Shown: positions 51,090 to 60,586 of the stretch, piece by piece
Numbering within the stretch: the first letter of the stretch is position 1
Layout of the letters: every line of letters begins with the position of its first letter
Assembly: GCA_945787845.1 (NCBI GenBank)
Contig: CALZJH010000001.1
Span: forward strand, 293,876-357,875
Length of the DNA stretch: 64,000 nt
From: an uncultured Woeseiaceae bacterium
GTDB lineage: Bacteria > Pseudomonadota > Gammaproteobacteria > Steroidobacterales > Woeseiaceae
Direction: 5' to 3'
Translations under genes and position numbers: made by a program
Notes under the pieces: model-generated
Databases searched by the model: none
Seen by the model: the letters and a program-made list of their open reading frames with translations, nothing else
Told to the model about the DNA's origin: nothing

Positions 51090-52075
51090 CGCTCGGCCCG
51101 TATCCGGCTCATCAGGATCAGGAACAACGGTACGCCGATAGCGGCGGTCAGCGCCCCCACGGGAAGTTGTCGCGGTGCCATGATGCTGCGTGCGAGCGTG
51201 TCAGCAATAACGAGGAGGGCCCCGCCGGCGAGCGCAGATGCCGGAAGAACCAGCCGGTGGTCGCTGCCCGCGACGAGCCTGATGAGGTGCGGCACGACGA
51301 GGCCGATGAAGCCGATGACCCCGACAGTGGTAACGGACACCGCCGTGGCAAGAGCCGCGGCCACGAAGATCATGTAGCGAAACGTGCGCACTGGCAGGCC
51401 GACGATTGCGGCCTGCAGCTCACCGCGAGCGAGGACATTCAGGTGCCTGGCGCTCAGCGTGCCCGCAATGACGAGGATGCCCAGCAAGACGAGACAGCGG
51501 CTCGGGTCGAACGCAAAACTCAGGTCGCCCATCAGCCAGAACAGCATACCGCGCAGGTTCTGATCCGGGCTCAGGGCCAGGAGCAGGGTCGTGGCTGCGC
51601 TGAAACCCGCAGCCAGCACGACGCCCGTCAGGAGCAGGCGGGTCGGCGTCCAGCTACCCGTGCCCTGGGCAATCGCAAACACCAGCAGCGTCGCGGCCAA
51701 CGCGCCACCGAAGGCCGACACGTCGACAATGAAACTGCCCATGCCCAGGCTCATCGCGAGCAAGGCTGCGACCGCGGCGCCCCCCGAACTCCCGAGGATG
51801 TAGGGTTCGGCCAGCGGGTTACGCAATAACACCTGCATCAGCACACCGGCCACCGCGAGCAGGCCACCCACGGCGAACGCCGTCAGGGCCCGCGGCAAGC
51901 GGAGGTCATTGACCAGCGTCATTACGTTGTCGGGTGCCTGGCCGCGCACTGCCGCCACCGCTTGACGCAGGCTGATGTCTGCACTGCCGAGCGCCAGTGC
52001 CAGCAGGAATGCGGCAATGACGATTATCAGCAAAACAGCAAACAGGATCCCTGTACGGCCTGCATTCAAGAACAT
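51080..52075 (-). CDS. FecCD/BtuC-family ABC transporter permease
   Basis: 331 residues. The start at 52073-52075 is preceded by AGGAG; the frame continues upstream antisense to rppH. About ten membrane helices. Characteristic motifs are LRLPRALTAFAVGGLLAVAG, NPLAEPYILGSSGGAAVAAL and GFIGLVVPHLIRLV. It imports B12 or ferric-siderophore with an ATPase and binding protein; the BtuD-like (39289) and BtuF-like (36535) genes are candidates. It is divergent from rppH. Confidence 0.88.
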   Translation of the reverse strand: MFLNAGRTGILFAVLLIIVIAAFLLALALGSADISLRQAVAAVRGQAPDNVMTLVNDLRLPRALTAFAVGGLLAVAGVLMQVLLRNPLAEPYILGSSGGAAVAALLAMSLGMGSFIVDVSAFGGALAATLLVFAIAQGTGSWTPTRLLLTGVVLAAGFSAATTLLLALSPDQNLRGMLFWLMGDLSFAFDPSRCLVLLGILVIAGTLSARHLNVLARGELQAAIVGLPVRTFRYMIFVAAALATAVSVTTVGVIGFIGLVVPHLIRLVAGSDHRLVLPASALAGGALLVIADTLARSIMAPRQLPVGALTAAIGVPLFLILMSRIRAERYR

Positions 52076-52141
52076 TCTCCTGGGGCGAGCGGCGACGGAT
52101 AGTGTAAAGTAATCGGCAGTTAGAGTTTTAGTACGGTTGCT

Positions 52142-52732
52142 ATGAGCAACGATTGGATTGACGCCAAAGGCTTTCGGGCAAACGTCGGCATCATTCTCGC
52201 GAACGACGACAACAGGTTGATGCTTGCCGGTCGCGTGGGTGCAAAAGGCTGGCAGTTTCCGCAGGGCGGAGTGCTGGAAGACGAAGAGCCCGAGCAAGCC
52301 ATGTTTCGTGAGCTGCGTGAGGAAGTCGGGCTGCTGCCCGATGACGTGGAGGTGCTCGGAGTGACCAGGGACTGGTTGCGCTACCGCCTGCCGGACAAAT
52401 TTATTCGACGTAACAGCAAGCCGCTTTGTATCGGTCAGAAACAGCGCTGGTTCATGTTGCGCCTGATCAGCGATGCGGATCGAGTGCGCTTTGATTGTGG
52501 GGATAAACCCGAATTCGATCGTATTCGCTGGGTTCCGTTCTGGCGCCCGGTTAACGAGGTGATTTACTTCAAACGGCGTGTCTACGCCCGGGCGCTGCAC
52601 GAGCTGGGACCGCATGTGCATCCTGAGGGCCTGCCGAAACAACCCCGTTGGTGGCCGAGGCGCTGGCGCGCGGTCTTCGAGAAAGACCTCGCAAAGGCCG
52701 AAAATGAGAGCGTCGAAGAGCCAAATCCGTGA
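52142..52732 (+). CDS. rppH: RNA pyrophosphohydrolase RppH (Nudix)
   Basis: 196 residues. It removes pyrophosphate from 5'-triphosphate mRNA ends and so triggers RNase E decay. It starts WIDAKGFRANVGIILAND, typical of RppH. The Nudix box is GGVLEDEEPEQAMFRELREEVG in outline, with its Glu residues intact, preceded by GWQFPQGG. The C-terminal extension (about 165-196, Pro/Trp/Arg-rich) is somewhat longer than in E. coli (176 residues). Confidence 0.94.
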   Translation: MSNDWIDAKGFRANVGIILANDDNRLMLAGRVGAKGWQFPQGGVLEDEEPEQAMFRELREEVGLLPDDVEVLGVTRDWLRYRLPDKFIRRNSKPLCIGQKQRWFMLRLISDADRVRFDCGDKPEFDRIRWVPFWRPVNEVIYFKRRVYARALHELGPHVHPEGLPKQPRWWPRRWRAVFEKDLAKAENESVEEPNP

Positions 52733-52819
52733 CCTGGCGCACTTCTGTGGGGCACCGGCCCCGCGTAACATAACGTCTTTGACTTAATAGCGAGCGACAC
52801 GTTGCCGTCGAACTACCAT

Positions 52820-53521
52820 ATGCAGACACATGGTGCAGGCCGGACCTGGATCTTCCGGATCGGCATCGCCGTGCTCGCGCTGGTCGCGGTGTATCTCGTG
52901 TTCGAATACGGCCGTATCAGCGCCGGTTACGACGTCATCGATGCGGCTAACGAGCGCACAGACCTGCAGGCGCATATCGATACTCTCGATGACGAGATCG
53001 CCGCTCTGAAGCAGGAGATCGCGCTGCACGAGACGGACAAGAAGGTCAATCGTGAGTCCTACAAGGAAGTCGAAGATAGCCTGATTTCGCTGCAGGCCAA
53101 GATTCAGGAACAGCAGGACGCGATTGCCTTTTACCGCGGAATCGTGTCGCCCGCCGACGGCAAGCCAGGGCTGCGCGTGCAGGACCTGCGGTTGACCCGC
53201 GCCGCGCGGGAGCGGCATTTCAACCTGCGGCTCGTGCTGGTGCAGGCCATGAAGCATGACCGCAAGGTTTCCGGTAATGTCGCCGTCCGTGTTGAAGGCA
53301 GTGAAGGCGGTACGGCCAGGACCTATGCGCTGGCTGAGCTGCTGCCGGCCGACGCGGACGCGGACTGGCCGTTTTCATTCCGCTATTTTCAGGATTTCGA
53401 CCGGCAGTTTGTCCTGCCGGACGGCTTCACCCCGGAACGCATCCATGTCGAGGTGCGTTCCCGAACCCGCTCGATCTCGAGCGTAGAAGCGAGTTATGCC
53501 TGGGCGACGAGCCAGGGTTGA
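52820..53521 (+). CDS. DUF6776-like membrane-anchored coiled-coil protein
   Basis: 233 residues from the ATG at 52820; a TTG at 52802 in frame is less likely. One membrane helix (about 8-28), then a coiled coil (about 40-105), then a beta-rich periplasmic domain (RLVLVQAMKHDRKVSGNVAVRVEG in outline). This resembles the DUF6776 group that often precedes bactofilin and erpA in gammaproteobacteria, as here. Molecular role unknown; an envelope scaffold next to a bactofilin is plausible. Confidence 0.75.
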   Translation: MQTHGAGRTWIFRIGIAVLALVAVYLVFEYGRISAGYDVIDAANERTDLQAHIDTLDDEIAALKQEIALHETDKKVNRESYKEVEDSLISLQAKIQEQQDAIAFYRGIVSPADGKPGLRVQDLRLTRAARERHFNLRLVLVQAMKHDRKVSGNVAVRVEGSEGGTARTYALAELLPADADADWPFSFRYFQDFDRQFVLPDGFTPERIHVEVRSRTRSISSVEASYAWATSQG

Positions 53522-53533
53522 TTGGAGAACCAG

Positions 53534-53953
53534 ATGTTCGGTAAGAAACAACGCACACACACGGTCGTCGAGACGCTCATTGGCCCCAACAGCAAGGTTA
53601 GCGGCGATCTGCACTTTGCTGGCGGCTGCCATGTCGATGGCACGGTGAACGGCAATATCACCGCGGATCCCGATACCGAATCGGCCCTGAGCATCAGTGA
53701 CATCGGCTCCGTCGACGGCGGCGTCACGGTGCCTTATGTCGTGCTGAACGGCATCGTCAAGGGCGACGTATTTGCCGGCAAACGTGTGGAACTCGGGCCG
53801 ACCGCGCGGGTCATTGGCAATGTGTATTACAATCTTATCGAAATGGCGATTGGCGCCGAGATCAATGGCAAACTCGTGCACCAGCCCGAAGGGCAGGTAC
53901 CCTTGCTCGAGCAGACCAATCGAATTGACGAAGCAGCGGCGGCCAGCGACTAG
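53534..53953 (+). CDS. Bactofilin (polymer-forming cytoskeletal protein)
   Basis: 139 residues from an ATG with GGAGA 5 bp upstream; a TTG at 53522 is an alternative. The domain runs from about 12 to 115 and has the bactofilin repeat pattern (TLIGPNSKVSGDLHFAGGCHVDGTVNG in outline, then GDVFAGKRVELGPTARVIGNVYY). It forms membrane-associated filaments involved in cell shape or polar organisation. It lies between the DUF6776-like gene and erpA. Confidence 0.9.
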   Translation: MFGKKQRTHTVVETLIGPNSKVSGDLHFAGGCHVDGTVNGNITADPDTESALSISDIGSVDGGVTVPYVVLNGIVKGDVFAGKRVELGPTARVIGNVYYNLIEMAIGAEINGKLVHQPEGQVPLLEQTNRIDEAAAASD

Positions 53954-53986
53954 CGCGGTGACCGCCAGACCGGATACCATTAGGAC

Positions 53987-54352
53987 ATGATGACAACATC
54001 AACAGACAACGCTCCCCAGATTCCGAACGGCATCGTGTTCACCGATGCGGCGGCCAGCAAAGTGAGCGAGCTAATCGCGGAAGAGGACAATCCAAACCTC
54101 ATGCTCCGGGTATTTATCTCCGGCGGTGGTTGCTCGGGTTTCCAATACGGGTTCACGTTCGACGAGGACATCGAGGATGGCGACAGCCAGGTCGAGAACG
54201 GTGGCGTCAAGCTGCTGGTTGACCCGATGAGTGTGCAGTACCTCATGGGCGCCGAGATCGATTACAAGGAAGATCTGCAGGGAGCGCAGTTCATCATCCG
54301 GAATCCGAATGCACAAACCACCTGCGGCTGCGGACAGTCTTTCACCGTCTGA
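53987..54352 (+). CDS. erpA: Iron-sulfur cluster insertion protein ErpA
   Basis: 121 residues. A-type carrier that delivers [4Fe-4S] or [2Fe-2S] clusters to apoproteins. The three ligand cysteines are in place: [10 protein letters not shown] and the C-terminal [13 protein letters not shown] precedes the ATG. The long acidic stretch ([10 protein letters not shown]) is typical of ErpA rather than IscA. Confidence 0.94.
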   Translation: MMTTSTDNAPQIPNGIVFTDAAASKVSELIAEEDNPNLMLRVFISGGGCSGFQYGFTFDEDIEDGDSQVENGGVKLLVDPMSVQYLMGAEIDYKEDLQGAQFIIRNPNAQTTCGCGQSFTV

Positions 54353-55844
54353 GATCGCCCAGCCGGAAATCATCGCGGCCGTAGACCTCGGCTCGAACAG
54401 TTTCCACATGATCGTTGGCGAGCTGCGCCACGGCCAGCTTGCGATCCTCGATCGCATTCGCGAAACCGTACGCCTTGCCGAAGGGCTCTCGGAATCCGGG
54501 GACATCTCCCCCGACGCGCGCCGGCGGGCGATTGACTGCCTGTCACGTTTCGGCGAGCGGCTGCGCGAAATGAACGCAGACAAGGTTCGTGCGGCTGGCA
54601 CCAGCACGATCCGCCGGGCGCGCGAAGACACCGACTTCATGGTCGAGGCCGAGTCGGCGCTCGGCCATCCAATCGAGATTATTTCCGGAATCGAAGAGGC
54701 GCGTCTTATCTATAGCGGTGTGGCGCACAGCCTGCCGCCGACGGACGGCTTGCGCCTCGTCATGGATATCGGCGGCGGCAGCACCGAGTTGATTCTCGGG
54801 CAGGCGGTAGTGCCCAAGGCGCTGGAAAGCACGCACATGGGCTGCGTCTCGATGACGGAGCGCTTCTTTCCGGGCGGCAAAATAACTCGCGAGGGCTTCA
54901 CCAAGGCAAGGCTGGCGGCACAGCTGGAGTTGCGGCCGGTCAAGGCATTCTTTCGCGGCATGCAGGACGTCGAAGCTATCGGTACCTCGGGAACGATCCG
55001 TTCGACTGAGGCCGTGGCGCGGGAGCTGGGAATAACGGCTTCCGGGCTGACGCTCGACGCCGTGGAACAGCTGATCGAAAAGGTCCTCGAGTTTGACTCC
55101 GTTGCCGAAATCTCACTAAACGGACTCTCGGACCGCCGGGCCCAGGTATGGCCTGGCGGATTATCGATCCTTGCGGAACTTCTCCACGTCCTCAACATCG
55201 ACGTGTTGAAGATATCGGACGGGGCGCTGCGCGAAGGCCTGCTGTACGACCTGCTGGGTCGCCTGCAGCATGAGGATGCGCGCGAGCGCACCGTGCGCGC
55301 GATGGCGGCACGGTACCAGGTTGATGAGCAGCAGGCTGGGCGCGTCGCACATACTGCGGCGGCGCTGTACGCGCAGTGCAAGCAGGAGTGGGGCCTTTCC
55401 CGGAATATCGCCGGCAAGGTGCTCGATTGGGCTGCGCGACTGCATGAAATCGGCCTCGATATTTCCCACGACGGCTATCAGCGTCACGGCGCCTATATCG
55501 CCGAGCACGCCGACATGCCCGGGTTTCCGCGCGCCGAGCAGCGCTTCCTGGCGCTGCTGATTGGTGGTCAGCGCCACCGCATCAGCGAATCGGCGTTCAA
55601 TGTATTACCCGATGGCTGGCAGGAGTCCGGCTTGCGCCTCCTGATGCTGCTGCGTCTCGCCGTTCTGCTGAATCGCAGCCGCAAGGAAACCGAGTATCCG
55701 CCCGTCACCCTGAGCGTGTCGGGCAAGCATCTGACGCTTGTGTTCGATAGCACATGGCTGTCCGAGAACCCGCTAAGCATTGCCGATCTCGAGCGCGAAC
55801 AGGAGTTTCTGTCGCAGGTCGGTTACGACCTGCATATCTCGTAG
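54309..55844 (+). CDS. ppx: Exopolyphosphatase Ppx/GppA
   Basis: 511 residues, with the ATG at 54309 overlapping erpA by 44 bp; no usable start lies between the erpA stop and the conserved domain. ASKHA-fold motifs are [16 protein letters not shown] and [14 protein letters not shown]. An HD-like C-terminal domain follows ([22 protein letters not shown] in outline). It removes terminal phosphates from polyphosphate or pppGpp. It converges on ppk1, so synthesis and breakdown of polyphosphate are side by side but on opposite strands. Confidence 0.92.
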   Translation: MHKPPAAADSLSPSEIAQPEIIAAVDLGSNSFHMIVGELRHGQLAILDRIRETVRLAEGLSESGDISPDARRRAIDCLSRFGERLREMNADKVRAAGTSTIRRAREDTDFMVEAESALGHPIEIISGIEEARLIYSGVAHSLPPTDGLRLVMDIGGGSTELILGQAVVPKALESTHMGCVSMTERFFPGGKITREGFTKARLAAQLELRPVKAFFRGMQDVEAIGTSGTIRSTEAVARELGITASGLTLDAVEQLIEKVLEFDSVAEISLNGLSDRRAQVWPGGLSILAELLHVLNIDVLKISDGALREGLLYDLLGRLQHEDARERTVRAMAARYQVDEQQAGRVAHTAAALYAQCKQEWGLSRNIAGKVLDWAARLHEIGLDISHDGYQRHGAYIAEHADMPGFPRAEQRFLALLIGGQRHRISESAFNVLPDGWQESGLRLLMLLRLAVLLNRSRKETEYPPVTLSVSGKHLTLVFDSTWLSENPLSIADLEREQEFLSQVGYDLHIS

Positions 55845-55885
55845 ATCGAAAGCGCCTGCGGCCGCTGCATGAACCCGGCTTCGGG

Positions 55886-57940
55886 TCATTCCTGCGCGGC
55901 GAGATGCTCCAGGAAGATGTCCTGCGCTGAGATTCGATCGTTCTTGCCAGGCGACAGTCTTTGATAGGTACCATCACCCTGTAGTACCCATGCCTGGCAA
56001 TTGTCGGCCAGGAACAGTTCAAGATGCGCGCGAATCTTGTCTTTCATCGCTTTCTGTCGAATCTCGAAACACGATTCGTTGCGACGGAACATGTTTCTTT
56101 CCATCCAGTCTGCGCTCGAACAGTAGAATTCCTCGTCGCCGTCATTAAGAAAATAATAAACGCGTGAATGTTCGAGGAAGCGGCCGACGATTGACCGGAC
56201 GTGGATGTTCTCGGATAGACCCTCGACGCCCGGCCGCAGCGAACAGATGCCACGCACGATCAGGTCTATCCTGACGCCGGCAGTCGATGCTTCATATAGC
56301 GCGTCGATCAACTGCGGCTCATTGAGCGAATTGACCTTCGCGATGATGCGCGCATCCTTGCCGTTCTTTGCGTTTTCGGTTTCGCGCCTGATCTTGTCAA
56401 TCAACGCGTCAAACAGGCTGAAAGGTGATGCGAGCATGCGAGTCATGCCGGCGGCCTCGGTCAGACTGGTCAGTTGCAGGAACAGCTTGTGCACATCCTC
56501 GCCGAGGCGCTGGCTGCTCGAGAGGTAGCCGTAATCGGTGTAAACCGAGGTCGTCGCGTGGTGGTAATTGCCAGTGCCCAGGTGCACATAACGCACCAGG
56601 TGGTCGTCTTCGCGGCGCACCACCAGGAGCATCTTGGCGTGCGTCTTGAAACCGACCAGGCCGTATACGACGTGTGCACCGGCTTCCTGCAGGCGATTCG
56701 CAAGCGCGATATTTGCGGCCTCGTCGAATCGCGCCATAAGTTCAATAACGACGGTTACTTCTTTGCCGGAACGCGCGGCGGTGACGAGGTGATCGACGAT
56801 CGGTGAATCGGCGCCGGTTCGGTAAAGCGTCTGCTTGATCGCGAGGACGTTGGGGTCGATAGCGGCGAGAGCAATAAAGTCGATGACCGGTGCAAACGAC
56901 TGATACGGATGGTGCAACAGCACGTTCTTCTTGGACAGCACCTCGAAAATGTCCTCATCCGTGAGCAGCTCGTCGGGCATACCCTGGGTAAACGGGGGGT
57001 AGAGCAGCTCCGGCCGGTCGTTCAGTCCGCAAATCGTACTGAGACGATTCAAATTCACGGGGCCCTCGACCAGGTACATGTCGTCGTCTTCCAGGCTGAA
57101 GTGGTCGAGCAGGAACTCCTGCAGATCCTCCGGGCATTCATGGCCGATCTCGATGCGCACGGCGGCGCCATAGCGACTGGCTTCGAGCTGGCCTTCGAGC
57201 GCTCTCACGAGATCGCTGACCTCTTCATCGTCGATGTACAGGTCGCTGTTCCGCGTCACGCGGAACTGGTAACAACCGTCTACCTCGAGTCCGGGAAAAA
57301 GGCGGTCCACGTGAACGCGAATGACCGATGAGAGGAATACATAATTGTGTTCGCCGGGCTTGCTGAGCTCCTGCGGTAGCTTGATGATGCGCGGCAGCGA
57401 CCGCGGCGCCTGCACCATGCCGCGGTGACGGCGGCGGCCGAACGCATCGCGGCCGTGCAACCTGACAATGAAGTTGAGGCTCTTGTTCAGGATTCGGGGA
57501 AACGGCCGCGAGGGGTCGAAGGTCAACGGCGTCAGAACCGGAACGACCTGTTCATCGAAGTACTCGCTGAGCCAGGCCTGCTGCTCATCGTTCCACTCGT
57601 GGCTCTGTATGAAGCGAACTCCGGCCTTGGTCAGCTCCGGAAACATGACGTCATTGAGAAGCTCGTATTGCTGTCGTACGAGTTCGGCGATGCCTTCGCG
57701 CAAGGTATCGAATAACTTTTGTGACGGGATCTTCTCAGGACCCTGAGCCGGTGCGCCAATTTCCATGCGTTGCTTGAGGCCCGCCACCCGGATCTCGAAA
57801 AACTCGTCAAGATTCGTGCAGCTGATGCACAGGAAGCGCAGCCGTTCGAGCAACGGCACCTCTTCATCGAGCGCTTGCTCAAGCACGCGCTTTTGGAACT
57901 CAAGCAAGCTGAGTTCGCGATTGATATAGAGACCATGCAT
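55886..57940 (-). CDS. ppk1: Polyphosphate kinase 1
   Basis: 684 residues, the normal size. The start at 57938-57940 (MHGLYINRELSLLEFQ) directly follows the anmK stop; 15 codons of open frame upstream lie inside anmK. The catalytic phospho-His region is YVHLGTGNYHHAT, and INRELSLLEFQKRVLEQA opens the N-terminal domain. It reversibly polymerises the gamma-phosphate of ATP. It is last in a leftward M23-anmK-ppk1 series. Confidence 0.95.
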   Translation of the reverse strand: MHGLYINRELSLLEFQKRVLEQALDEEVPLLERLRFLCISCTNLDEFFEIRVAGLKQRMEIGAPAQGPEKIPSQKLFDTLREGIAELVRQQYELLNDVMFPELTKAGVRFIQSHEWNDEQQAWLSEYFDEQVVPVLTPLTFDPSRPFPRILNKSLNFIVRLHGRDAFGRRRHRGMVQAPRSLPRIIKLPQELSKPGEHNYVFLSSVIRVHVDRLFPGLEVDGCYQFRVTRNSDLYIDDEEVSDLVRALEGQLEASRYGAAVRIEIGHECPEDLQEFLLDHFSLEDDDMYLVEGPVNLNRLSTICGLNDRPELLYPPFTQGMPDELLTDEDIFEVLSKKNVLLHHPYQSFAPVIDFIALAAIDPNVLAIKQTLYRTGADSPIVDHLVTAARSGKEVTVVIELMARFDEAANIALANRLQEAGAHVVYGLVGFKTHAKMLLVVRREDDHLVRYVHLGTGNYHHATTSVYTDYGYLSSSQRLGEDVHKLFLQLTSLTEAAGMTRMLASPFSLFDALIDKIRRETENAKNGKDARIIAKVNSLNEPQLIDALYEASTAGVRIDLIVRGICSLRPGVEGLSENIHVRSIVGRFLEHSRVYYFLNDGDEEFYCSSADWMERNMFRRNESCFEIRQKAMKDKIRAHLELFLADNCQAWVLQGDGTYQRLSPGKNDRISAQDIFLEHLAAQE

Positions 57941-57941
57941 G

Positions 57942-59045
57942 TCAGGGAGAGTGTATCTCGCCAAGCACGACTTTGCTGCTTGCACCGGTCACACTTGGGA
58001 GGTTTCCCGGCTGATTGTTCATCGTCCGCATGGCAAGCCAGGCAAACGCCACTGCCTCCACCCAGTCTGGATCTAGACCGACGACACTGGTTGTACCGAC
58101 CGATATTTCCGGCAGGTTACGGGCAAGGCGTTCCAACAGGTCCTTGTTGTGGGCGCCGCCACCGCAGACATACAGTTCCGTCGCGTCCGGGGCCGTTTTC
58201 CGCACGCCATTGACGACCGTGCGTGCCGTAAGCTCGGCCAGCGTCGCCTGTACATCGACGGCTGCAAAGCGCTCGGGATTGAATTGCGCCAGCCACTCCA
58301 GGTTAAAGTCATCTAGCCCAGTACTCTTGGGCGGCGCGATATCGAAATACGGAAATGTCAGCATATCTTCGAGCAGGGTCGCAATAGACTGTCCCGATGC
58401 GGCCCAGGCACCGCCCTGGTCGAACGGCTGCTTCTGCTGGGTCTGAACCCACCGGTCGAGCAATGTGTTGCCGGGACCCGTGTCAAAGCCAATCACCGGC
58501 GAGCCGTCTGCCCGCAGCACGGTCAGGTTGGCGATACCACCAATGTTGAGTATGACGCGATCAGCTTCTGAGTCGCCGAACAGCCAGTCATGAAATGGCG
58601 GCGTCAGCGGCGCCCCCTGCCCACCAGCGGCAATATCCGCGCTGCGAAAATCCGCCACAGTGCGAATCCCGGTGCCGGCGGCGATGAGCGCCGGATTGCC
58701 GATCTGCAGCGAATACGGCGCCACGGCGTCCGGCTGGTGACGAATGGTCTGGCCGTGGCTGCCGATAGCGCAAATCTCGCCAGCGGCAATTCCCGTTGAC
58801 GCTAGCAACTCCCTGGTGGCATCCCGAAAACACTCACCAACCTGGCGGTCGAGCGCGCCGATATTGCCGATTGCCTGGTCGACGGGTGTGGTGACGGCAT
58901 TGAGCAGCGCGCGACGCAACGTATCCGGGTAGGGCTTTTGCAGTGTTCCCTCGATGTCGACGCGGCCGTCATCGAAACTCGCGATAACGGCATCGATGCC
59001 GTCCATGCTCGTGCCGGACATCAGGCCTATATAAAGTTCGGGCAT
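57942..59045 (-). CDS. anmK: Anhydro-N-acetylmuramic acid kinase
   Basis: 367 residues. It phosphorylates and opens 1,6-anhydro-MurNAc released by AmpD and NagZ, returning it to metabolism. It starts with the signature LMSGTSMDGIDAV; VAPYSLQIGNP, FDTGPGNTLLD and VCGGGAHNKDLLERLA are further landmarks. The M23 peptidase gene lies 5 bp upstream and ppk1 follows at once. It complements AmpD (35069) and MltD (477) in the same window. Confidence 0.95.
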   Translation of the reverse strand: MPELYIGLMSGTSMDGIDAVIASFDDGRVDIEGTLQKPYPDTLRRALLNAVTTPVDQAIGNIGALDRQVGECFRDATRELLASTGIAAGEICAIGSHGQTIRHQPDAVAPYSLQIGNPALIAAGTGIRTVADFRSADIAAGGQGAPLTPPFHDWLFGDSEADRVILNIGGIANLTVLRADGSPVIGFDTGPGNTLLDRWVQTQQKQPFDQGGAWAASGQSIATLLEDMLTFPYFDIAPPKSTGLDDFNLEWLAQFNPERFAAVDVQATLAELTARTVVNGVRKTAPDATELYVCGGGAHNKDLLERLARNLPEISVGTTSVVGLDPDWVEAVAFAWLAMRTMNNQPGNLPSVTGASSKVVLGEIHSP

Positions 59046-59050
59046 GTCGC

Positions 59051-60433
59051 TTACTGCGCGCTGAAGGCGATCGAAGCGACCTGCGTTTTCTTGAAGTTCT
59101 CAAGCTCTTCGAGAATGGGCGCGGCCTCGGCAAGAAACCGCTGGCGGTATTCTGCATTGATAGGATCGGCATCGGGGAGCGCGACCGTGCGCGGATTTCT
59201 GTGCACGCCATTCAGACGGTATTCGTAATGCAGGTGATTGGCCGTCGCAAGTCCGGTCATGCCGACAAAACCGATGGTCTGGCCCTGTCGAACGCGTGTG
59301 CCGACGCGCGCCTTGGCTGCGAAACTCGACATGTGTGCATACAGGGTCGTGATGTTGCCGCCGTGCTGCAGAATGACGACCTTGCCGTATCCCGATTTTG
59401 TGCCGCGAAAAATAACCTTGCCGTCACCGGCTGCCTTGATCGGCGTGCCGCGCGGCGCCGCATAGTCGACGCCGCGGTGCGCGCGTATTGAGTTCAGGAT
59501 CGGATGGCGACGATTGGGATTGAAGTTCGAACTGATGCGCGTGAAGTCGACCGGTGCCCGGATAAACGCCTTGCGGACACTGTTGCCGTCCGGGGTGAAG
59601 TAGTCGGTGACGTTGTTTTTGTCCTTGAATCGAATCGCCTGGATCTGGCGACCATTGTTGTTGAACTCGGCAGCGATGATCTCTCCATCGGTGACGAATT
59701 CTCCGTCCTGCCAGATCTCCTCATACTGCACGTAGTAGTTATCGCCAGAACGTATATCCAGGATGAAGTCGACGTCCCATGCGAAAATACCGGCGACGTT
59801 CATGATGGTTCGGTCGGAAAGACCTGCCTGAGCCGCGCTCTCGAACAGTGAGCTCTCGATAACACCGTAGGCATGGCGTTTTCGGATTTCGATAGGACGG
59901 TCGATGATCTTTGCGGCGAAGCCATCGTCCAGGCGATCGATCTGCAGGGCGCTGGTCAGGTCGAGCTTGGAATAGAGGCTGATGATCTTGCCTTCATCGT
60001 GAGTGACTTCAAAAATGTCGCCAGGCTTGATGCGGCGGAAGCGCTGTTTCGCTTCGTCGAGCTGCGCGATCGCCATGAGGTGACCGATATCGAGGCTGTT
60101 CTTGCGAAACATCTTCTCCATGGTGTCGCCCCGGCCGACTTTCAGCGAGAGCCTGTCGAATTCGGGCTCGGGCTCGGGTTCAATCACGTCACGGGTGATT
60201 TCGGATGCGTCCAGTTCTTCGACCGTGAGCTGCGGAGCATCGGCGGCCACCATCGCGGGTGTCTCGGGAACCTGCGGTTGTGGATCGCTTTTACCCAGAC
60301 CGGTTACGAGCGCCACGCCGAGAAGGGGGATACCCAAGCCTACCGCAAACCATTGGAGTGCTTTGAATTTCGCAGGCTTACCTTTGGCAGACGGCTTGTA
60401 ATCGTGAAGAAGTGGGCTGGCCTGACGACTCAA
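59051..60433 (-). CDS. M23-family peptidoglycan endopeptidase (MepM-like)
   Basis: 460 residues from a TTG preceded by AGGGA at 7 bp; an in-frame stop lies shortly upstream, so no ATG alternative exists. One N-terminal membrane helix (about 27-45), an acidic Pro-Glu linker, and an OapA/LysM-like region (GRGDTMEKMFRKNSLD near 98) precede the LytM domain. Zinc ligands lie in AHRGVDYAAPRGTP and in the final ATANHLHYEYRLNG. It should cut peptide cross-links in the wall. The same position next to anmK and tyrS is seen in Pseudomonas. Confidence 0.92.
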   Translation of the reverse strand: MSRQASPLLHDYKPSAKGKPAKFKALQWFAVGLGIPLLGVALVTGLGKSDPQPQVPETPAMVAADAPQLTVEELDASEITRDVIEPEPEPEFDRLSLKVGRGDTMEKMFRKNSLDIGHLMAIAQLDEAKQRFRRIKPGDIFEVTHDEGKIISLYSKLDLTSALQIDRLDDGFAAKIIDRPIEIRKRHAYGVIESSLFESAAQAGLSDRTIMNVAGIFAWDVDFILDIRSGDNYYVQYEEIWQDGEFVTDGEIIAAEFNNNGRQIQAIRFKDKNNVTDYFTPDGNSVRKAFIRAPVDFTRISSNFNPNRRHPILNSIRAHRGVDYAAPRGTPIKAAGDGKVIFRGTKSGYGKVVILQHGGNITTLYAHMSSFAAKARVGTRVRQGQTIGFVGMTGLATANHLHYEYRLNGVHRNPRTVALPDADPINAEYRQRFLAEAAPILEELENFKKTQVASIAFSAQ

Positions 60434-60586
60434 GTCTGCGTCCCTGAATGCATGGATGCCGCTACTCTACCGTCTGGTATTTTGGAGGTCAAAACCGCGC
60501 GGGGATGCTACAGTTCGCGGCAATGAGATGCGGCCCGAGCCGCGACCACATATAGGCGCGTCAAGCGTGCCGGCAGACGATAGAGA

